From the NCBI GenBank assembly GCA_905182985.1, contig CAJJDN010000144.1:197389-261388 (forward strand): a DNA stretch of 64,000 bases. Direction: 5' to 3'. A program made the position numbers and the translations under genes. This stretch comes from Paramecium sonneborni (taxonomy: Eukaryota; Ciliophora; Oligohymenophorea; Peniculida; Parameciidae). The notes beneath the pieces were generated by a model. That model was not told where the DNA came from. It saw only the letters and a program-made list of their open reading frames with translations, and searched no databases. This document shows, in pieces, positions 27,128 to 38,386 of this stretch. Positions within the stretch are counted from its first letter, which is position 1. Every line of letters starts with the position of its first letter.

Positions 27128-29296
27128 ATGGGTTAATAAATAGTTGGAAAATGTAAATAATGTGGTCCTGCAAATGATGAAATATTACCTTAAATGGAAA
27201 TCTAAAAAGAGATTAAGAGTGAAGTCATAAAAAGTTTAAAATAAAAGTTAGAGGAATTCGATTAATTTGCAATATAAAAGGTGACTACTTATAGTTTAAA
27301 ATTTGATGGAGTATTTAGAAAATAAGATATAATAAAAGAGAAAGTATGCAATAAAGTAAAAAGGTAATAGATTCGCTGGGTTTAGTGAAACCAATGGATG
27401 ATGAGAAAATAAAATAAATTAATGTAGATTCCGAGATAAAATTTAAATGTGGAATAAGTTTAGGAGATCCAATCAATATGGTTTTTTAGACAGTTCATGG
27501 ATCTTAAATTGAACTAAATGATCATGGATACATATTACTTAAATTATGGGGTTTTGGAGAGATGATGATGAATTTTTAATCTTGTATATAAATATAGGGA
27601 ATTAAATTAATTGGAATAGTTAGAGGAGAAATTGAAATCTATAAATAAGCAATTATTAATAATGGATGGGAAAAATATGATCATATTATTATTGAAGATA
27701 ATAACATTCTTAATCTGTAATATGATGAATAAACTAATTAAATTAATCATAATACTCTTCTAAGTGGATTACTTTTATATGATGGAATTGTAATTTATAA
27801 ACATTATATTGATAAATTATAATATTAATAGGATTATCATATAGTAAAAAAAGATGTATAGGAAATCATTGAAAAAGGTGTAAAGAAAGCTAAAATAATT
27901 AAGATTATTGCCAATATATCTTACATTACATAAGAACAATATATCAAATTAAAATAGTTTATTATGTTATCAAAAAATCATTCATTTAGTAGGAATGTGG
28001 AAGTCACAATAAAAAAGACAACTATTTATTATAAAGAAGATAAATAAATTTATTATGATTAGCCAATTATTTAAATTAATAGTTCTCCAAAATCATTCTC
28101 AATTGCAGATAGATTTGCCAATCAATTAGAAAATAAAAATATTAAGTGGGATTCTAAATTTTTAAAAGCTAAATTAACTGAAAAAATTAAAGAATATTCT
28201 TTAAATGTTTAAATCGCTTTACAAAAAGATATTATTATTTCAATTACAAAAGACTCTTGTGAAATACTAATTAATCATTGGGAATAAGGAATCTTAGTTC
28301 CATATTATAAAACATTAGAATATATATCTTAAATTAAATTATGGATAAAAGCAACTGAAGATATTAAATATGAACCTAATTAAGATCCAGTACAAGATCG
28401 AATAAATTATTTAGTAGCTAATTTATTTTAAACTATACCAAAGGTTGATAAAATTATTGGCACTAAATATTTTAATATACCTTTTGTAGAAAAATGGAAA
28501 CCTCCATATGATTCATTTGATAATCATCAAAAAAATTTAGAAATTCATCGGAAATCTGATAAATATCTATTCATTTGGTTATTTGATTATGAAATTGATG
28601 AAAATGTTGATAAATTAAAAGAATTGATTAAATTTAAAAAAAATAATCCTTAACTAGGTTTATAAATTGCAATATTAGGTTATATTAAATTTACTACTTG
28701 GACCTCTAAATTTTCTACTTTCTTGGATAAATATGAATTAACAAGAGCAATTTTAGATAATACAATAGAAACATGGTTTCCTGAAGAAGAATAATTTGGA
28801 TAATTTACTTTTAGTATTATTATTCAAAGAGTATATGGTCTAATATTAGATAAATAAGACATGATGATTATTGATTCTAAAGGAATAGTAAGAGTAATTG
28901 ATAATAGCTTTTAAATTATTAATAATATAACTTAAGAAATTGATAAATTAACTTAGAATGTAAAAGTTACTGTGAAAAATTAGTATTAATATACATAAAA
29001 TTAGTAATTACTGGAGGTAATATTAGAACTTAAAAAAATGTATTAGAGAAAATCCTCAATTAGCTGAAATTGTCAGAAAAATTTAAGATAAAGGAATTGT
29101 GGAGGAGAGCAAAGTGCTCATTGAATAAATGAAAGATAAAGTTTGGATTTTTGAAAATGGATAAGTAAAAGAAGAAAAATGGCATGAATAACCTACCAGA
29201 ATTTTAAGAGATATAAAAGATTTTACTGATATAAATGAAATGGCCAGAATTATTGCAAGATATATTGATAATAATGACATTTGTGCATTGAAATGA
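27128..29296 (+). CDS. N-myristoylation-type protein of unknown function, 708 aa
   Basis: ATG 27128; introns 27344-27363 (20 nt, AAG) and 28983-29004 (22 nt, TAG) give an exact frame to TGA 29294-29296. The N-terminus MGQQIVGKCKQCG has Gly2 plus a nearby Cys, the usual signal for myristate and palmitate, so membrane attachment is likely. The rest is a mixed alpha/beta protein with no domain I can name. The C-terminal third contains thioredoxin-like hydrophobic strands (KYLFIWLFDYEID; LQIAILGYIKF; DMMIIDSKGIVRVID), but I see no CxxC active site. It ends with a helical domain (LKKCIRENPQLAEIVRKIQ). Its stop lies 13 bp from the convergent stop of the next gene. Confidence 0.75.
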
Positions 29297-29309
29297 ATAA
29301 TATATTGAA

Positions 29310-30510
29310 TCATTATTAAGATTTTATTTTCTACTCTATCAATTATCTTTTCTCTTATTCTTACTATTATATCGATAAAATAGATTAATTTTGTTTTTAT
29401 AACCTTTTGATTGTAAGTTTATTAGGTTCACTTAATTGCTGAATCTAAGCATCCTTACTTGTCAAAGTTTATTATAATTGGTTTATCTATTCTTTGTAAT
29501 ATTATTATAATGTGTCTATAAACAAGTATAAATATATGTTACTTAATTAATTTTTTAAATTTATATTTTCTTTAATATATAAATCCTATTTATATTTAGA
29601 ATCTTCAATTTATGATTAAAACTATCCAATAATTAATTTTAATTTTTTATTCTCTTCTACACTATCTTTTAACGTTAATTAATATTTCTTCATTTATTCT
29701 GAACAGGCTTCAAATTTGTTTTTAAGTTCCAATTTAACTAAATAATATTGATACATATTTGTACTATTGTTTGAATTAGTTATCTCTTATTGATATTATA
29801 AAATTTTTTATGATATATCTACAAACTATTTCTTAAAATGATCTCGTTATTATGTAAGTTTTTATAATTTCTCTTCCAGTCCATCAACTTACATACTAAG
29901 TGATTCAATTTTATTAAGATTATTAATATTTTCACCCATTAACTTTTCATTAAATTATTAAACACATTTTCTAGTTTCAGCTTTTGTTTTAATATCCATT
30001 TATAATTCATTAAGACTCGATTATAATTTACAATTAAATAATTCAGTTGATATTAACTTATTCTATATTATATTGTTCTCTTCCTCTAGGTTCTCTAACT
30101 TCTTTACATAATCATTAATTTATTAACTTTATTTTTCCAAATATTTTTCAAATTCTTATTTTTACTATTCCATTTAACTTTCTAATTGTTTTCTGAGTTT
30201 TTCTACATTCTTCTCCTATTCAATGTTTAGTTCTTCAATAATTCTTTCGTGATTCTAATTTTATTTTTAAAGATTATTTTCAAGCTGTTAATTCAAATCT
30301 TCTAATTCCTTTACTCTTATTTTAATTTAGTTCTTTTCAGACAATAACTCTTATATTTATTATTAGTAATATGAACTATTTGTAATCACAATCTTAAATA
30401 ATTAAATCCTCTACTTGAAGTTCTTTTTCTAAATTTTCTATTGTATTCTATTAAAGTTGAAGCCCTTATTCAAAATCTAGTATCTCAACATCGCTATCAG
30501 AGTCACACAT
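29310..30510 (-). CDS. Coiled-coil protein, 392 aa
   Basis: ATG 30510 (MCDSDSDVEILDFEQGLQLQ), a 22-nt intron at 30393-30414 with AAG acceptor, and TGA 29312-29310; 393 codons after splicing. After a short acidic N-terminus nearly the whole protein is coiled coil (for example VKELEDLNQQLENNLQKQNQ). No other domain. It could be a cytoskeletal or basal-body component, as are many short ciliate coiled-coil proteins, but nothing in the sequence fixes this. Confidence 0.75.
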
Positions 30511-30543
30511 TTTATAAACTTAAATTATAATATTACATAAAAA

Positions 30544-30968
30544 ATGTCAAAATATTATAATAATCATATTGATAACCTGAAAATTGAGAACTAGATTCAA
30601 CAATATAATGATATGATTTGTTTAAAATTAACTGAAAAACTAAGTGAGGAATATTGAATCATTTTAAAAATTTAGTTAGATTTAAATAACTCTTTAATAT
30701 CAACTCGACCTATGAGAACTTTAAATATCATTATATTGGTTTTAAAAACTCTCTATCCTAAATAATATTACTATTTAATAAATTTACTTTCAGATATATA
30801 TTACTTATGATAGCAAAATTAAATGTTAAAATGAAATAGCATTCTCAATTTGATAATAAATCATAAATCTAAACATAAAAAACTTTTTACGAAGAATAAG
30901 ATGATAAATATGAAATTTTTATAATAAATCTCTTCATTATAATTAAATATCTAAGAAGTTATTTATGA
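30544..30968 (+). CDS. Small hypothetical protein, 130 aa, one probable 32-nt intron
   Basis: ATG 30544 lies 33 bp from the divergent ATG of the minus-strand coiled-coil gene. Reading MSKYYNNHIDNLKIENQIQQ needs a 32-nt GTGAGG...TTTAG intron (30642-30673) to avoid a TGA; then the frame stays open to TGA 30966-30968 and totals 131 codons. The second half looks protein-like (KMKQHSQFDNKSQIQTQKTF, YEEQDDKYEIFIINLFIIIK). No family recognised. The GTG donor and the intron length are atypical, so the model is tentative. Confidence 0.4.
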
Positions 30969-31333
30969 TTTTTATTTGCAATTAATTATTTTACTAAAAT
31001 AAAAGAATTTATAATAATAAGAATTTAAATAATTATAAAGGAATAAAAGTAATCCAATAGATAATATTAAATTTTAAAAAGATTGGTTATATATAAGTGA
31101 GCTTGCATTTATAATTTATGATTGATACATAAGTTACAAGTATTAAGCTTTATTTCTAACATTCATACTTTTAAACAAATTAAAAATCTTAATAGATTTA
31201 TTTTTTAAATTATTCCCAAAATTCCTTATTTATTGAATTTCTTTTTGTTTTTAAAATTGCATTAAATAATTTTTTTTATGTTTTTAATTAAATGTAGAAG
31301 TAGAAAAATTGTTGTATATGTTAATTATAGAAA
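30969..31333. other. Intergenic stretch, no feature seen
   Basis: 365 bp of AT-rich DNA between the small plus-strand gene and the stop of the next minus-strand gene. No closable frame. Confidence 0.45.
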
Positions 31334-32335
31334 TCACATAAATGGTTTTGAATAGGTACCAGTTCCTAAATTGAGTAATGTTCTTAATCTATCATTTTCA
31401 TCTTTTAATCTCTTATTTTCTTGTAAAACATTGTAGTTAGAATTGGCTATAGTAAATAATTGATTTGATTACATTATTCAAGTCGATTAGATGATTATGG
31501 TCTTTAAATGATTTAAGATTATTATTGTTATTATTATTATTGTAATGATTAAAATTATTTTTAAAGTGTTTCAATTTGTATTTTAAGGTTTTAGTTCTCC
31601 AATTCTAAATCAGAAGCACTTTATAAAACATATTCTAATTCATCAAAACCTTTTCTATAAGAAATAAAATATAATAATATACTTAAGAGTATCTAATTCT
31701 TATTTAAGTTTTTGATTTTCTTTAGTTAAAGAATCAGCTTACTTTTTATGATCATCAAAAGAATATTTAGTTAATTTAATTTAATCTAATTCAATTCTTA
31801 ATGATCTATTTTCTTATTCTAATTAATTTCTATCCGAAATAAATCTAGCAGTAAGTTCTCGTATTTCTCTATCAATTTAAATTCTTTTTGAAAGTTCATT
31901 TTAATATCTTTAATCCTCATTTTCTTTATCTCTATTTTAATATTTAACTCTCCATTATTCACATTCCATTTATAAAAGTGCAAGTTTTTTTTCATACTCT
32001 CCAATTTTAATTCTTTATGATATAACTTCATTTTCAACTAAATCTACTCCTTTAAATCTAATTTCACTAGTATTGAGTAATTATTGAATTTAAGCATTTT
32101 CTTCTCTTAATCTATCATTTTCAACAGTAAGTAGAAATACAACCATATAAATATCTTCACCTAACCATGGTTTATTAGGAGGTTATCCACCTTACATTTC
32201 TTAAAAATTAGGTCTTTCTTGAATAATTTTAGATTGAATTTGTTATAATTGAAATTTCATTCTTTATTCTTATTAAATTTATGCTATTGTTAAAGGAATA
32301 TCTCTATTTGGTTATACAGGTGGTCTATACTCCAT
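31334..32335 (-). CDS. Coiled-coil protein, 315 aa
   Basis: ATG 32335, introns 31655-31682 (28 nt) and 31447-31472 (26 nt), both TAG, TGA 31336-31334. The N-terminal 65 residues are Pro/Gln-rich (MEYRPPVQPNRDIPLTIAQI), with a GGQPPNKPWLGED turn. From residue 70 on the protein is coiled coil (VENDRLREENAQIQQLLNT ... NKRLKDENDRLRTLLNLG), broken by a poly-Gln run near residue 255. It ends in GTGTYSKPFM. No family recognised. Confidence 0.75.
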
Positions 32336-32416
32336 AATAAATAAATAATTTTTTTGATGAATGATAATATATTAATATATAAAATATATAGATATATATT
32401 GATTAAATAAATTTAT

Positions 32417-33181
32417 TCATTTAGCTCTTAAATTGTTGTTACTAATCAATGTTTTCATTTCCCATTCAATATAATCTTTTTCTAGAAAACTCTCTTCTTT
32501 TTTTGGTTCTAATTTTTTATCTTTAAGTTATTCTATAATGAGACTCTACATTTTAACGATTTTATCTTATTTTTCTTTATCTAATTGATCTAAAATTTAT
32601 TCATTAGTAATAAATGTTTAATGTTCATCATCATTATCATAATTTTAAGATTTAGGATTATCAGTATATAAGAGTAACAATTTCAAAGGGTTTTTTTCTT
32701 CAATTTATGGAGGAGGATTTGTTTAGATGGATTATGAATTTTATAAGTTTGATTATGTTTCTATCTATTGAATTTATATATATTTAGCTAATCTACTTGA
32801 ATGAGTTGATTATTCAGATTGATTAGATTAATTTTCCTATAATAATTAAGTATTATTATAGGAAGATGATTTTTAGGAGAGTTAATCATCATCTAATTTG
32901 TCTAGCCAATATTAGACAGAATGTATTAATTCTTAATTATTTGACACTTATAAAGTATCTTAAGAATGGTTCTATTGAATTTCATTGAATTTGAAGGATG
33001 TTTCAACTTATGTGTTGATAATTTACGAATTCAGATCTATTTGATTAACTATGTCCTATTTAATTATTTTTAATACCACTGTATGTATAGTATCAGTTAT
33101 GTAGGAATCTTAGTTATTATTCTAATTGATTTAGAATGCATTGAGAGTAACTGATATAATTATTACAATCAATATTCTCAT
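32417..33181 (-). CDS. Secreted Gln/Ser-rich protein, 254 aa
   Basis: Intronless frame from ATG 33181 to TGA 32419-32417. It begins with a clear signal peptide (MRILIVIIISVTLNAFQ), followed by about 235 hydrophilic residues rich in Gln, Asn, Ser and Asp with several NxS/T sites, and ends in a Lys/Glu-rich helical part (LDQLDKEKQDKIVKMQSLII). No second membrane segment is seen, so it is probably lumenal or secreted. Not recognised. Its start is only 19 bp from the ATG of the divergent CK1 kinase gene. Confidence 0.7.
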
Positions 33182-33200
33182 TTAAAAACGTAAATTATTA

Positions 33201-34510
33201 ATGGATAATCCATTGGGCAATCGAAACTTATCAAATACTTACTTATAACAATAAAATTACAAACTTATCAAACGATTAGGAATGGGTGCATTTGGAGAGA
33301 TTTATTTAGCATAAAATAAACAAAAAGAGGAATTTGCTATCAAATTAGAAAGAACTAATTGTCAATATCCATAAATTTTATATGAAGCAAAAGTATATTC
33401 TTTTCTTCATTAAGATACCTAACAATTAGATAAAGGTAAGAAAGTATATTTGATATATTTAAAGGGATTCCAAAAGTATTTGGAGCAGCAACAGAAGGAG
33501 ATTATAATTATTTAGTTATGGAACTATTAGGATAATCAATAGAAGATTTATTTGCTTAATGTCATCGTAAATTATCAATTAAAACAGTAATCTATATAAA
33601 TATTAAGGTTTGCATGCTTGCAGAATAAATGGTCTCTAGATTAGAATTAATGCATTCAAGATCATTTATACATAGAGATGTTAAACCTGATAACTTTCTT
33701 ATGGGAATAGGTAAGAAACAATCTAAACTTTATGTTGTTGATATGGGTTTAGCTAAAAGATATTTAACTAAAGATGGACATATTCCATTTAAAGATAATA
33801 AACCACTTACCGGAACAGCCAGATATGCCAGTATTAATACTCATTTAGGATATGAATAAAGTAGAAGAGATGATTTAGAAGGATTAGCTTATGTTCTTGT
33901 TTATTTAGCTAAAGGTTCTTTGCCTTGGATGAATCTTGTTTGTAACAATAAAAATGACAAATATGTTTTAATCAAAGAAAAAAAAATTAAAACCACTACT
34001 GAACAACTTTGTTCTGGACTTCCTGAAGAAATGACTTTATACTTAAGCTATGTTAAGAAACTTAAATTTGAAGATAAACCTGATTACAATTATTTGAGGA
34101 ATCTATTTAAATAGGCATTATAAAGATAAAATTTATCTTTAGATTATATTTATGATTGGACTAAACCAGAAAAAAAAAGAATTGATAGTGATCAAATTGA
34201 TGCCATCAAAAAACTTAAAGATGAAATTAATAATAAAGATGCAGATCCTAAATTTAAACAATTACCTCAATAATCTTAACATTTACCTCCTAAAGCTTAA
34301 TCAATTATTGCACCTAAACCTTAACTTATTAATTCTCCTAAACCTATCCCTAAACCTTAATAATAATAAATTCGACCTTAATCTGCATAAAAACCTGTTG
34401 TTCAAAAAAAACCATTATTATAAACATAATAAAATAAAAAACCACCAGTTGAACCTAGAGTTGCGGCACCCAGAATTGTAATTAATAAAGAACCTTACAC
34501 TAAATATTGA
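33201..34510 (+). CDS. Casein kinase 1-type protein kinase, 419 aa
   Basis: ATG 33201; two introns with AAG acceptors, 33436-33464 (29 nt) and 33587-33607 (21 nt), give an exact frame to TGA 34508-34510. The second matters: it removes residues that would break the conserved KTVCMLAEQMVSRLE helix. CK1 signatures are present: [50 protein letters not shown] (CK1-type DxG in place of DFG), and [13 protein letters not shown] in place of APE. The C-terminal 110 residues are a Pro/Gln/Lys-rich tail. An active kinase is expected; targets are unknown. Confidence 0.9.
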
Positions 34511-34585
34511 TTTTTCGTATTTTTTGATGCTTTTTTTATTTCATCAAATGACTTTCATTTTATTTATAAATTTATTTATTTATTA

Positions 34586-36680
34586 TCAATCATTCTATCT
34601 ATTATCTATTTCTTAAATCAATTTCAATGCAAATGCAACGCTCTCAAATTAATTATTAGGTAACTCTATCAATTAATTTTTAAACTCTTTCTTGTAATAT
34701 TTACGAAAGTTTTTCTCAAATTCAACTTACTTATCCTTTTAATATGATTTAATCTCCTTCAATAAATTTACAAAATCACTCTATATCTAATTTGCATAAC
34801 TATTCTAATATTTCTATTAAAATTTTATCAAAATCTTCTATAAACATGTTTAATTTGCTTATTAATTTATTAACTCTTTAAATATCCTATAAATACTTGG
34901 TCTATAGTAATTTTTCTCTGTCCCTAAATTATCAGCATTCAATATTTGATTCTATATTTCCATCCAATTCTAAGTTCTCTTTTAATTTTATACAGAACTA
35001 TATTATTCCTTAGAAACAACCACTTTTTACTTTTAGAAAATTGCTGATTACTACTTGTTCTCATAGATTTATTCATAATATAGGAACAATTTTTACAAAG
35101 TTTAACTTGATACTTTATAATATCTAAGTAATAATTCCATTAGAAATTTTAATTTCTTCATTCTAATATATAATGCTTATGGTTCTTTATTAATAATTAA
35201 TTCATTGATTTCTAAACTCTCATATATCATATTTTCAAATTCATTTATTTCATCCACAATAGCTTCCTGTTATTCAGCCATAATAAGTATTTCCAATTCC
35301 CCAGCCTTATTTATAATTTAAGAAAAATCTTAATATTGTAGATTTTATCTTTTGGTTATACATGCCTTATCTTTTAACTATTGCAATTGTTCTTAATTAA
35401 AATTATTGCATGACCTTTTTGATAATTAATTCAAAGTTATTAGATCTGTCTTTAGGTACTTATAAAATTTAACAAATTTTAAATCTAAAGTACATTCCAC
35501 ATAGCCATAAAATAATAATTTTAATTAGCTCGAATGAATAGTATCAGCTATAAGATCAAAAATAAATGAATTTTATTTAAAATTTTCCTTTTAAAGAATA
35601 GTTTAGATCTAATTTTATATTTTTTTTTTCAAATTATTTTCTTTTGATTCTGATTTATCTGTAATTAAAAAGCAAGTTAATTATATCAAATCACATATAT
35701 GATCTGGAAATTATTATTCTTATGATAATTATTACACATGTGTGCTTTACCTATCACAAAACAATTACAAAATTTCTTTATCTTCCTCTAATAGTTCATA
35801 TTCAAATTAATCTCTTTATTTATTTCTTATTTCTTCAATTTCTAGAAAATGTTCTTTCATCTAAGGGTATATTGTTGAAATCTATAAACAATATGATGAT
35901 ATCTCTAAATTTTTACTTAATTATTGAATATGATTTACAAATTTTTATTGACTAAAAGCATTCTATTAAGTTTAATGAATTATATCTAATTTAAGTATTT
36001 CTTTAAAAGCAGCACTAAGTACTACAATATGTGGAAAAAGTTATTAAGCAATAATAATAGAGTCTTTTTTGACTAAATCCATAAATGTTTTCATGGTTGA
36101 ATCCTTTTAAATGACTTAAAAATAAATTGTTTATGTTTCAAGTAGTTCTGGTGATGCAATTGTTAATTTATATTAATTTGCAAATCTCACTTCCTCTATA
36201 TTGCCTAATAGTTTAAATAAAATTTATTTGCAATGTTAATCTTCAATTAAATCAATTATTGCTTATATTTAATTACATTATTCTAATCTAGCCAATTCAA
36301 ACTCTTATTGTTGATTTTTGTTTGAAAACATTACATAAGCATTATAGATAGTCATTTTCATGTCTTAAACATTATTTTGTAAATATTCAACAGATTGTTA
36401 TAATGAATTCTGTATACCAATTAATTATAAAGCTAAATATCTAGCTAATATGCTGCCAAATGATTCAAGTTATTAAGTTAAATGTTATTTTGGTGTTATT
36501 GGATTAAATCCCATAACTTATTCAGAAATAATAGTAGGCTAATCGCTCTCTTCTCCAAAACTATCAAAAAATACTTAAAGTTTACATAGCACTCTATTAA
36601 AGGATATTTGTTGTTGTTTGTTAATTTTCGGGTTATATCTAAATGAAAGAGAATTATTCTGAACTTTAATCTTATTACAT
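34586..36680 (-). CDS. Large hypothetical helical protein, 689 aa
   Basis: ATG 36680 (MQQDQSSEQFSFIQIQPENQ), one 25-nt intron at 36561-36585 (TAG), TGA 34588-34586; exactly 690 codons. After a Gln-rich start the protein is all-helical with few Gly or Pro and dispersed conserved-looking blocks (MGFNPITPKQHLTQQLESFG, LARYLALQLIGIQNSL). I see no named domain, signal peptide or membrane segment. It sits 49 bp downstream of, and on the same strand as, the POP7-like gene. Confidence 0.75.
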
Positions 36681-36729
36681 TATTAAATAATTTTTATCAA
36701 ATTAAATTATAAATTTAGAGCAACACTCA

Positions 36730-37022
36730 TCATATTAATAATTATTTTTTCAATTCTATGTGAATTCCAGACTTATTATCTTGAGAGCTAGTTTTTATTT
36801 TATATGTAATTCCACAATATTAATCAATTATTTGTAAAGCAATTCTTACACATTTTTCAATACTTGCACTCAATCCATGAATTAAAACAGTTTAAATACT
36901 TTAATTATAATAGATTTCTACCCTTCTTCAAATAATTATATTATCCTTTTAATATATCGATTGATGTGAGCATCATGTTTTACAAATATTTCATTAAAAG
37001 CTGCTTTCTTGTGAATTTTCAT
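36730..37022 (-). CDS. POP7: Alba-domain protein resembling RNase P/MRP subunit POP7 (Rpp20), 89 aa
   Basis: ATG 37022, 23-nt intron at 36899-36921 (AAG acceptor), TGA 36732-36730; 90 codons. The product is one Alba fold: KKAAFNEIFVKHDAHINRYI, then, across the splice, TVLIHGLSASIEKCVRIALQ, ending KSGIHIELKKQLLI. The IHGL...I...RIALQ core and the terminal SGIHI strand match Rpp20/POP7, which binds the P3 arm of RNase P and RNase MRP RNA with Rpp25/POP6. The protein is shorter than animal Rpp20 because the N-terminal extension is missing. Another Alba-type protein is the alternative. Confidence 0.65.
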
Positions 37023-37352
37023 ATATTAAAAATAAAAAAAATAATTTAAAAGACATAATAAATTAAAATGATAATCCTTTTATGTCTTTCCATTTCTTTT
37101 TCATTCAAATATTTAATATAAATTATGAATAAAATAGAATATTAGTATTAATATTTAAATTACATAAATTCTATAGAATATTTTTTTTAATTACTTATTT
37201 TGTAAATCTTTCTAATAATTAAATTAATTTTTTGAGATTAATAAATAACTAAAAATCAAAATTTTATTCTATTCTTTAAATTCTTTTAATAGAATTATAA
37301 AATTCATTAAGTTTTTTTAATGAAAATTGAATATTAAACTTAAATAGATAGC
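37023..37352. other. Intergenic stretch, no feature seen
   Basis: 330 bp of AT-rich DNA between the divergent POP7-like gene and the disrupted plus-strand locus. Confidence 0.45.
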
Positions 37353-38158
37353 ATGAATTATTTAGATCAATATAAATAAAAGAGTTGTTATCTTGACCAT
37401 GGTAAATTGAATGAGATTTGCAATAAAAATATGGAGACTTTATTATGGAGGATTATCATGAGCAAGATTACAATTTTTAAGCAAAATTATATATGAATTA
37501 AGTTTTGAGCTTTTTGATGCATCTCGATTAGGCTCTGTTCATGATAAACTTTCACATTTAGTTGGAATATATTGTACTTTAATTGGAGGACCAGTTCAAT
37601 TATATATTAGTTGTTATCAGATATTAAAGAGGTTTTTAAGATAAATGTTTTAAATACTATTCAATAGATTTAGAGATATAATTACAATTGCAGTGAGCTT
37701 TTGGGATATGAATGTAAATTAATAAAATAAATTTGATGATTAGCTATATTTTGATAAATGATTCAGGTGAGACAATTTCTAATAATATTCTTTTGAAAAG
37801 TATATTTATTCTATATATATTTGGAAATTAAGATAATCCAATTTATTAAAAAAAAAATAATATTTTAATATAACATTAACTTAAATAGAATCAAATTTTG
37901 ATTTAATAAATGATGATGTTTAAGGGGGCATTTTATTCAATCATTAAAATTTTTGAGGTAAAACTTTATTTAGAAAAAAATAAAGGCTACTAAAAAATTT
38001 ATTGATTATTTTCCAATAGAAAATAAATTGATTCCTAAGTTACCTTGGATGAAAATTATGTAAAAGAATAAATAGTCTATGTTAAAAGGAAATTTGATGA
38101 AGAAATTAAAAAATAAATAGATTAAATTATGAAAGCTTAATAAATATTTTATCTATGA
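37353..38158 (+). pseudogene. Frame-disrupted locus, probable pseudogene or unresolved multi-intron gene
   Basis: ATG 37353 (MNYLDQYKQKSCYLDHGKLN) stops after 47 codons. A different frame then carries convincing protein sequence without in-frame Gln-stops (ELSFELFDASRLGSVHDKLS; VGIYCTLIGGPVQLYISCYQ) up to TGA near 37758. A third piece near 38030-38158 ends DENYVKEQIVYVKRKFDEEI ... QQIFYL at TGA 38156-38158. I could not join these with 20-32 nt introns: there is no GT donor between 37403 and the TGA that must be skipped. The ELFDASRLGSVHDKL block looks conserved, but I cannot name it. Confidence 0.45.
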
Positions 38159-38386
38159 TACTAATAAAATTTATTTATATATTTAAATTATCAATAATGA
38201 TCTTATTTATTTCCTTAGTTAAAAATTAAACTAACAATTTTATTTAAAGAAATATTAATAGTATATATAAATATTATAGATTTTTATCTAAGTTAGATAA
38301 ATATTGATTAGTATAGACAATAATTTAAAACTAGAAATAAACAGAAATATATTTATTAGTTAATTTGAAATAAATAAAGTAATTAA

